Source: Candidatus Poseidonia sp. (GTDB lineage: Archaea > Thermoplasmatota > Poseidoniia > Poseidoniales > Poseidoniaceae). Taken from it: DNA of 56,488 nt. The position numbers and the translations under genes are program-made. Shown piece by piece: positions 51,701 through 56,488 of the stretch (position 1 is its first letter; every line of letters starts with the position of its first letter). Location of the stretch: assembly GCA_030827365.1 (NCBI GenBank), contig JAUREO010000007.1, forward strand, positions 1 through 56,488, read 5' to 3'. Below the pieces are notes generated by a model. It had not been told where the DNA came from. It saw only the letters and a list, made by a program, of their open reading frames with translations, and searched no databases.

Positions 51701-52836
51701 GATACATTAGCCTCGCAACATTGTTGCTCTCGTTCGATGCATTCAAGGGACTTGGTATGCTCATTGCAAGTGGTTGGGCCACCTTCGATGCCATCAAAAA
51801 TGGAGAAAAGATATCCTTGCTCTTCTTACCATTACTCCACGCCCTCACGCTTGGAAATTTGCTGTTCCAATTCGATGTCGCAGATGAAGGAACTAGGGAG
51901 ATTCTCGTTGGTGTCTTACTCGGTATCGAAGGTCTTGTGTTGCTCGCAATAAGCATCAAAGAGGACAGTTTGTACGACCTCAATATCTTCTCTTGGGATT
52001 CAGATGATGAGTTCTTTGAGTACGTCGAACGGTTGGGGATTGCGGGTACAGTTTCGGCCATTGTTGGCGTTTGGTATGGCTTTAGTTCTCAAGCTGAATT
52101 GGCATTTATTTTACTCACGATTTTGCTTGCAAGTCTTGCCATCACCGGCTTTAATGAAAAGTACTACAATGTCAGGTGGCGTAGAGCACTCGGCGTTTAT
52201 GGTTCAATGCTCTCCGGCCTGATGTTTTACGCACAGGTCGACAACGATCTGTATGCTAATTTGACCATTGTCGGGCTGGGACTGCTTGCTTTGGGTTACG
52301 GTTTCATCTATCTCCAATTCCGTTCGACGGTTCAACCGGTCGTTCAAGCAAAAGCCGCTCAACAATCGGATATTCCACAATTGTTTGGTGGTACAGGTGA
52401 GACGTCAGAAGATGTATCAGAAACCGAAGACGCACTGGATGAAGAGGTTGAACCAGACCTTGCATCCTCAATAAAAGATACGAAGAGTGACGAAGAGACG
52501 AATGAGGAAGCGATGACTGAAGAAGAGAAATCAGCCACGATTCAAAAGAAGAACCAAAGGAAAAATTGCTCTCAAGTTGGTTGTTCCGCATTGGCATATC
52601 GTTCAACGGATTTTTGCTTAAGACACCAAGGAAGCGAGGCAGAAACGGTTGCACAAGCGATGCCGGTGGTTCAGGAGACGCTGATTCAAACAGCACAGGG
52701 ATTCGAAATTCGATTGCCTCCAGGTGCTGCAGACCAAATCATCCGGTCCATTGAACTCACACCACACGATGGATTCAAGCCAGTGCTCGAACTCAGTGCG
52801 TTTGGAAAGTTGCAACTTCATTTTGAACCAAAATGA
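48799..52836 (+). CDS. Giant polytopic membrane protein, 1345 residues, with C-terminal C-x4-C...C-x2-H motif
   Basis: From ATG 48799 the first 1180 residues are an almost unbroken series of about 30 or more membrane spans with short loops, and a hydrophilic loop near 570-610 (EDEREPTKWGELARF). Residues 1185-1250 are an acidic, Glu/Thr-rich linker. At about 1256 comes N-C-S-Q-V-G-C-S-A-L-A, then T-D-F-C-L-R-H, a likely small zinc site, and the chain ends with a short beta-type segment (ETLIQTAQGFEIRLP). The many-span plan recalls DUF2339-type proteins; the match is impression only. Function unknown. The stop is four bases from the convergent metK stop. Confidence 0.85.
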   Translation: MPAPTRNIVMPQAIIQSSVMAKDEPSNPVIVRQVGEAAGGDDFLSRFTEVIMFGGAMLAIWTGLLGIAFSDDATNWNYLILFIGGFVSAGIALAMVEFHGRKNENVLMPSQNYILGVSFFFMAVGLLWGLRFIAGWLTFEEPLGTFSAFGAKTAVEADWVPNANLIYAQTAGAFVLVLGQIRLLHRYSGELTFSWTVAASIPLALLLVGVGPWIDYSNSVVSYELGSAIVLLSALAMWVSIQSNKSITFTAIASVCGIIPLIYELMNDNAPADGVGGALSLMVFIIIIQGYLATSPKLNQKLMERTSFILIGEVVLAMLVANNFDAHAILGPLRMSDTPFADTLSLPVILWFVTLAAYFPAVHANRVPAMPIGLAFALWTLNGDEAILPWITAILMVTYMMFFAKVTRKWVANFTMSAISISYLISDYIGYGIDHPAINLIVALSLIVIAWTALRLEKIDIQYALQSLVCVAISDTIINSEYWVTGWGITLFMLFVVYDKMKSVDVNDFKERRNITLALVTTISFSLGLILTGKMDIPYSFAMLSGISIEFVLLGIIVYAIFFSVRKIEMDFGELLFVVLSSSASQWKYSAEHHAWIKSDGNEDEREPTKWGELARFSLIFSLIIITYGLSSLDSSGSLSFFLPLLLLLPIGLLIHQVVSMDSISSYTRCVGAIHLLFIAAFSAPLINELQSGDAVLQAGILHDLLFLAAPMTVHALIVKRGLDEEGLSRNADNLMMATLLLLGCFDASGGLLFLSMFGLVAYQSLKYRLGIINIAPLVFIFTLANNLFGLESGIMDRIFDMLAHDVGYYLDERVLWFGRFTGLLTAAYMLAALAMGFGDVKNQERTVKMPWIMPFVWFLFSMWASLPDAAWLPLVLVTFAMINAWYRGDAHWMTGLSIAAIVSWIIGLSDALDTLDIEIFSMSMFFGGLHVTVLAYLASQGKLTINHSEYGEEKEVALSKKLSTELRYISLATLLLSFDAFKGLGMLIASGWATFDAIKNGEKISLLFLPLLHALTLGNLLFQFDVADEGTREILVGVLLGIEGLVLLAISIKEDSLYDLNIFSWDSDDEFFEYVERLGIAGTVSAIVGVWYGFSSQAELAFILLTILLASLAITGFNEKYYNVRWRRALGVYGSMLSGLMFYAQVDNDLYANLTIVGLGLLALGYGFIYLQFRSTVQPVVQAKAAQQSDIPQLFGGTGETSEDVSETEDALDEEVEPDLASSIKDTKSDEETNEEAMTEEEKSATIQKKNQRKNCSQVGCSALAYRSTDFCLRHQGSEAETVAQAMPVVQETLIQTAQGFEIRLPPGAADQIIRSIELTPHDGFKPVLELSAFGKLQLHFEPK

Positions 52837-52840
52837 TTGT

Positions 52841-54088
52841 TCAAAAAGCGGCTTTGAAGGCCTCAATCACCGAAGCATTGAGTTTCTCCCAAGGGAATGT
52901 TTGACCAATTGGTTGGCGACCGAAATGGCCACCTGCGGCGGTAATCCCGTAAATCGGTGCCGCCAAGCTAAGGTCTCGAATGATGTGACCTGGTTTGAAC
53001 GAAAAATGTGCATCAACGAGGTCGGCGATGACCTCATCGGAGAGTTGGCCTGTTCCAAACGTATCCACGCGGATGCTCACAGGGTCTGCAACTCCGATAG
53101 CGTAAGCGAGTTGAATTTCGCATTCCTTCGACAGGCCCGAGGCAACGACGTGCTTTGCAGCCCAGCGAGCAGCGTAAGCTGCAGAACGGTCAACTTTGGT
53201 TGGGTCCTTGCCGGAGAATGCTCCACCACCGTGTCGTCCACGGCCACCATAGGTGTCAACGATGATTTTGCGACCGGTGAGACCAGCATCAGCGTACGGA
53301 CCACCAGGGTCGGCAAAACGTCCTGTAGAGTTGACATGAATTGTGGTTTTACCATCGATCATGAGCGAAGCAGGAACGACAGGTTGGATGATATGTTCAA
53401 TGACTTGTTGGCGAATCCAAGTTTGCTCGGCATCTTCAGAGCCGTGCTCATCGATCATGTCCTTATGTTGAACAGCGATGACAATGTTGTCCGCATAGAT
53501 GGGTTGTCCGTCGACGCCGTGCATGAGTGTCACCTGCGATTTTGCGTCGGGTCGAGCCCATGGAAGTGTGCCATCAAGCCCGAGTTTACTGACTCGACGC
53601 GTTAAGGCTTGAGAGAGTGCGATTGCGAGTGGCATCCATCGGCCTTGGTGTTCGGAGTATGCTTCTGTTTCATCACATGCATAGCCAAACATGAGTCCTT
53701 GGTCGCCTGCACCTTGGTCGTCAATGGATTGGACAACACCACGGTTAATGTGAGCGGATTGAGAGGTGATAAGTTCGGTGACTTCGCACAATTCTTCTGA
53801 AGTTGCGTCCATGCCGATACCATGAGAAGTGTAACCAATAGCAGCAGCGGTTTTTCGGGCAATGCCGATGTAATCGGGCGGCGAAACGCCTGCAGCGAGT
53901 TTGACTTCACCTGCGAGAACGATATAGGAGCGGTCTTCTCTTCCTTTCACCAGCGTTTCGACAGCCACCTTGGCCTTTGGGTCAAGTGTGAGACATGCAT
54001 CGACGATAGCATCTGAAATAGCATCGCATAATTTGTCTGGATGACCTGCAGCAACGGATTCTGAAGTAAACAACCACTCTTGCGCCAT
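52841..54088 (-). CDS. metK: S-adenosylmethionine synthetase, bacterial/eukaryotic type
   Basis: The 415-residue protein has FTSESVAAGHPDKLCDAISDAI (the N-terminal ATP site), DDQGAGDQGLMFGYACDET, and the phosphate loop GGRGRHGGGAFSGKDPTKVDRSAAYAARW, all classical MetK motifs. It joins ATP and methionine to give SAM. Archaea usually carry a much diverged SAM synthetase (another family), so this version suggests acquisition from bacteria or eukaryotes. It works with ahcY behind it: SAM supply and recycling of homocysteine. An own TATA-like box and a hairpin leader lie upstream, inside the 107-base gap to ahcY. Confidence 0.95.
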   Translation of the reverse strand: MAQEWLFTSESVAAGHPDKLCDAISDAIVDACLTLDPKAKVAVETLVKGREDRSYIVLAGEVKLAAGVSPPDYIGIARKTAAAIGYTSHGIGMDATSEELCEVTELITSQSAHINRGVVQSIDDQGAGDQGLMFGYACDETEAYSEHQGRWMPLAIALSQALTRRVSKLGLDGTLPWARPDAKSQVTLMHGVDGQPIYADNIVIAVQHKDMIDEHGSEDAEQTWIRQQVIEHIIQPVVPASLMIDGKTTIHVNSTGRFADPGGPYADAGLTGRKIIVDTYGGRGRHGGGAFSGKDPTKVDRSAAYAARWAAKHVVASGLSKECEIQLAYAIGVADPVSIRVDTFGTGQLSDEVIADLVDAHFSFKPGHIIRDLSLAAPIYGITAAGGHFGRQPIGQTFPWEKLNASVIEAFKAAF

Positions 54089-54160
54089 GGCGAAGGCTCG
54101 GTACTCCTCTATTCAACATTTATCGTAACCATTTTCAACGGTTCTAAGGCAAAACAATTT

Positions 54161-54176
54161 GGGCAAATGTATGCCC
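54161..54176. repeat. Hairpin-type inverted repeat in metK leader
   Basis: GGGCA, a 6-base loop and TGCCC lie between ahcY and metK. On the minus strand it begins near the expected transcript start set by the TATA-like box at 54185-54192. A second weak dyad (AACC ... GGTT, 54127-54143) follows. It could be a leader hairpin or the end of the ahcY transcript. Confidence 0.4.
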
Positions 54177-54184
54177 TTTTGTGC

Positions 54185-54192
54185 TTTTATAT
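54185..54192 (-). promoter_or_regulatory. TATA-like box of metK
   Basis: The minus strand reads ATATAAAA just before the stop of ahcY. It would start a transcript near 54163 with a 75-base leader for metK. AGAGGAG lies about 16 bases before ATG 54088. Confidence 0.45.
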
Positions 54193-54195
54193 GGC

Positions 54196-55470
54196 TCAAG
54201 TACCGACGGTGTAATCGTCCAAATACGCGACTTGTGCGTCGGTCAGAACATCGATACTCAAGCCGAGTGTGCTGAGTTTGGTGGTCGCCAAATCTTGGTC
54301 TTGCTCGGTGGTGATATCGTACACTTCCTTGCCCATTGAACCACCTTCTTTGGCCAGACGACAAAGGGAAAGGAATTGGTTTGCAAAGGACATGTCCATG
54401 ACTTCTGATGGATGGCCTTCAGCAGCAGCGAGGTTCACCAATCGACCGCGGGCAAGGAGGAAGATTCGTCGTCCGTCATGCATCAAAAACTCTTCATTAT
54501 CCTCGCGGATTGTTCGCATTGATTGTGCTTGGGCTTCAAGGTCGGTGATATTAATTTCACAGTCATAGTGACCTGTGTTGCAGACAATAGCACCATCTTT
54601 CATGGCCTCAAAGTGTCGACCAACGATGACGTCTTCCATGCCAGTAGCCGTGCAGAAAATATCACCGAGTTTTGCAGCCTCATCCATAGGCATGACTCGA
54701 TAACCTTCCATGACAGCTCGAAGTGCAGGTAGCGGGTCGACCTCGGTGATGATGACATTCGCACCCATCCCTCGAGCTCGCATAGCAAGTCCACTGCCGC
54801 AGTGACCAAAACCAGCGACGACGAATGTTTTTCCAGCGATCAAGACACTTGTCGCTCGAAGGATACCGTCAAGTGTTGACTGTCCGGTGCCGTAGACGTT
54901 GTCAAAATCCCACTTTGTCACAGCGTCGTTGACGGCGATCACTGGATAACGCAAGTCACCAGCAGCGGCCATGGCTCGAAGACGATGAACTCCGGTTGTC
55001 GTTTCTTCAGTACCTCCGATGACGCCTTCAGCATATTCAGATTTCTGACCATGAACTCGTACAATAAGGTCGGCACCATCATCAAGTGTAAGGGTCGGCT
55101 TGAATTCAAGTGTCTTGTCAATGCACCAATAGAAGTCCTCGGTTGATTGGCCGTGCCAAGCATGGACAGAGTAACCTTCACTTGCTAACCATGCAGCAAC
55201 TTCATCATTTGTGGAGAGAGGATTACAACCCGACCACGAGATTTCAGCTCCGGCTGCACCGATTGCCTCGATGAGAACTGCGGTTTCTTTTGTCACGTGG
55301 AGGCATCCTGCCACCCTCATGCCAGAAAGGGGTTTGGTACGTTCAGCCTCTTCCTTAAGTTTGGCAAGCACTGGCATTCTAGCACGTGCCCAATCGACCA
55401 ATAGAGAGCCTTTTTCGGCCAGACTCAAATCTCGAACGGTGTAATTGTCACCCTTGTCTAATCCATCCAT
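54196..55470 (-). CDS. ahcY: Adenosylhomocysteinase
   Basis: The 424-residue protein matches S-adenosylhomocysteine hydrolase: SGMRVAGCLHVTKETAVLIEAI, WSGCNPLSTNDEVAAWL, the NAD motif VVAGFGHCGSGLAMRARGMGA, VCNTGHYDCEIN and the C-terminal FANQFLSLC block. It splits S-adenosylhomocysteine into adenosine and homocysteine, relieving product inhibition of methyltransferases. NAD-bound and cytoplasmic. Next to metK and, upstream, a methyltransferase, it completes a methyl cycle. ATG 55470 is the only good start; the usual C-terminal length is slightly short. Confidence 0.95.
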   Translation of the reverse strand: MDGLDKGDNYTVRDLSLAEKGSLLVDWARARMPVLAKLKEEAERTKPLSGMRVAGCLHVTKETAVLIEAIGAAGAEISWSGCNPLSTNDEVAAWLASEGYSVHAWHGQSTEDFYWCIDKTLEFKPTLTLDDGADLIVRVHGQKSEYAEGVIGGTEETTTGVHRLRAMAAAGDLRYPVIAVNDAVTKWDFDNVYGTGQSTLDGILRATSVLIAGKTFVVAGFGHCGSGLAMRARGMGANVIITEVDPLPALRAVMEGYRVMPMDEAAKLGDIFCTATGMEDVIVGRHFEAMKDGAIVCNTGHYDCEINITDLEAQAQSMRTIREDNEEFLMHDGRRIFLLARGRLVNLAAAEGHPSEVMDMSFANQFLSLCRLAKEGGSMGKEVYDITTEQDQDLATTKLSTLGLSIDVLTDAQVAYLDDYTVGT

Positions 55471-55570
55471 GAGCCGCCGACTTATTCGCCCCTCTTGAAG
55501 TCTGCCGTATGACCATAACTTGATTTTTCTTGGTATTACAAAGATTTTCGTCGTGCAATCGACAACGACA

Positions 55571-56323
55571 TCAACGGTATGCGTGGAAGGACATACGACC
55601 TTGATTCATGGTTTGAAGGAAGGAGCCTCTTTTCTCAAACACACCTTTGAACGATGACAAATATCGTACTGGTCTTGAATATCTCAACCACGGTCGCTTA
55701 GGATAGACGACTTCGACACGTGAAAACCCGAGGTCTTTGAGCATACCGCGCATTGCAGCGACATTCGGAGCCCAGTAGTTGGTGTCGTCGTTGTTGAAGG
55801 AATCGCCAGGATAGTACACCATCGAAGGTTTCCAACGGTGCAAATCGTCCATTTGCGTTTCGATGATAAGCAATTCATCACAAACAGATGCTGCGACACG
55901 AAGACCACCCATGGGGTCCTGTAGATGATACAGTACGCCGAGGAACATCACGACATCAAAGGTGCCAATAGCCTCTGGCGTGATGGCCATGGCATCGATA
56001 TCGAGAGATTCGACTTTGGAGTCCAACGTTTCGTGAACGAGGTTGAACCCATCTTTTGTGCCCCAACCAGGCCCGCTCCAGCAGAAATGGTCGGTGGCCA
56101 AAACACGCTTTGCACCATTTCTTTCCGCTTGAAAAGAAAAGAAGCCGTCCCAAGCCCCGATGTCGAGCACCGATTTCCCTGAAAGATCTTCGGGCAGACA
56201 AACCTGTCCTAATTTATCCATTGACTTGTCGAGACCTGGTGTGACGATTCCATCTCGAATTGGGATGGAGTGAAACCACTTGATTTCGTTTATTCGGCGG
56301 ATGAGTTCATCGTTGTCGCCCAT
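55571..56323 (-). CDS. CmoB/DUF1698-like SAM-dependent methyltransferase
   Basis: From ATG 56323 (250 residues) the protein has INEIKWFHSIPIRDGIVTPGLDKS, which is like the N-terminal W-x-H-S-I-x-I block of the DUF1698/CmoB group, and the SAM motif VLDIGAWDGFFSFQAERNGAKRVLATD, then FDVVMFLGVLYHLQDP. CmoB itself uses carboxy-SAM on tRNA uridine 34; the first CmoB region is not convincing, so another small-molecule methyltransferase is equally possible. The frame is open to 56440; ATG 56374 is another candidate start, and GGAGGGG precedes 56323. The 165 bases to the window edge show no further gene. Confidence 0.8.
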   Translation of the reverse strand: MGDNDELIRRINEIKWFHSIPIRDGIVTPGLDKSMDKLGQVCLPEDLSGKSVLDIGAWDGFFSFQAERNGAKRVLATDHFCWSGPGWGTKDGFNLVHETLDSKVESLDIDAMAITPEAIGTFDVVMFLGVLYHLQDPMGGLRVAASVCDELLIIETQMDDLHRWKPSMVYYPGDSFNNDDTNYWAPNVAAMRGMLKDLGFSRVEVVYPKRPWLRYSRPVRYLSSFKGVFEKRGSFLQTMNQGRMSFHAYR

Positions 56324-56488
56324 GTGTAGGCCTTTACCCCTCCACATATATTCACTTCGCATCAAATTCGACATGTTCACACGCCGGTTGGTGGGAGTGC
56401 CGTCACACCGAAGTTGAATACACACCGACGCTCTCGACATTGTGGGTAACGAAACCTACCCAGCAGTTCAAACGGCTTCGGATTCCTT

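Noticed and set aside
54089..54195. SAM riboswitch before metK
   Set aside because: Two small dyads are present, but no arrangement of stems matching a known SAM riboswitch was found by eye.
55571..56323. Firm assignment as tRNA carboxymethyltransferase CmoB
   Set aside because: Only the central methyltransferase part and the W-x-H-S block fit; the long N-terminal CmoB region is not convincing, and no cmoA is nearby.
1..56488. CRISPR array, insertion sequences or prophage
   Set aside because: No regularly spaced direct repeats, no transposase or integrase-like frame, and no phage structural genes were found.

Overview
The window looks like a contig of a planktonic Marine Group II euryarchaeon (Candidatus Poseidoniales) or a close relative; this is an inference from gene content. 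Archaeal markers are an RNA polymerase Rpo12 zinc-ribbon subunit, an RFC small-subunit-type clamp loader, Trm5, diphthine synthase Dph5, a separate GMP synthase amidotransferase subunit, a geranylgeranyl reductase and an Lrp regulator. They sit among bacterial- or eukaryote-like metabolic genes (MetK, type II glutamine synthetase, a PlsC-like acyltransferase, an M1 aminopeptidase), a mix typical of that group. Genes are dense, often overlap by 1-4 bases (ATGA, TGATG, GTGA), and several start close behind TATA-like boxes. Three tRNA genes (Cys-GCA, Arg-CCT, Asp-GTC) are present. I see no rRNA, CRISPR array, insertion sequence, integrase or plasmid origin.

Layout. 1-3.2 kb (minus): a secreted protein with calcium-binding-type repeats and a Gly-Gln tail that runs off the left edge, a possible small ORF with a duplicated leader hairpin, an unknown protein, a GNAT acetyltransferase and a membrane protein. 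3.3-7.4 kb (plus): tRNA-Cys, an aminotransferase and a coupled pair of unknown proteins. 7.4-13.4 kb (minus): a DUF2299-like protein, a PlsC-like acyltransferase, a HIT protein, an SdhA/NadB-like flavoprotein and a membrane protein. 13.5-17.1 kb (minus): tRNA-Arg, clamp-loader ATPase, Rpo12, a small winged-helix protein, a tandem ubiquitin-like protein and a proline-rich protein with a class II aldolase-like domain. 17.2-21.5 kb: tRNA-Asp, a membrane protein, a 917-residue surface protein with LDL-receptor-A-like repeats, and GuaA subunit A. 21.5-28.6 kb: secreted M24 peptidase, zinc-ribbon protein, trm5, dph5 coupled to a sodium/solute symporter, a PqqB-like hydrolase and a lipoprotein.

28.7-32.7 kb (plus): a collagen-like/beta-propeller surface protein and an unknown 579-residue protein. 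32.7-39.6 kb: LysE exporter coupled to a Cys/Met PLP enzyme, divergent lrp, a DMT exporter, geranylgeranyl reductase, HAD phosphatase, NERD-domain protein and SemiSWEET. 39.6-47.6 kb (minus): glutamine synthetase II, an FtsX/MacB-type ABC exporter pair, an FkbM methyltransferase and an M1 aminopeptidase. 47.9-52.8 kb (plus): an orphan DNA methyltransferase and a 1345-residue polytopic membrane protein with a C-terminal zinc-binding-like motif. 52.8-56.3 kb (minus): metK, ahcY and a small-molecule or tRNA methyltransferase, i.e. the methyl-donor cycle.

The most unusual item is the 144-residue protein at 15251-15685. It is an internal duplication of a ThiS/MoaD/SAMP-like ubiquitin fold; both halves end in Val-Gly-Gly, and the second is followed by four extra residues, as in a ubiquitin precursor. 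It lies just upstream of Rpo12 and a clamp-loader ATPase. The LDL-receptor-A-like repeats of the 917-residue surface protein and the acyltransferase in an otherwise isoprenoid-lipid organism are the next most interesting.
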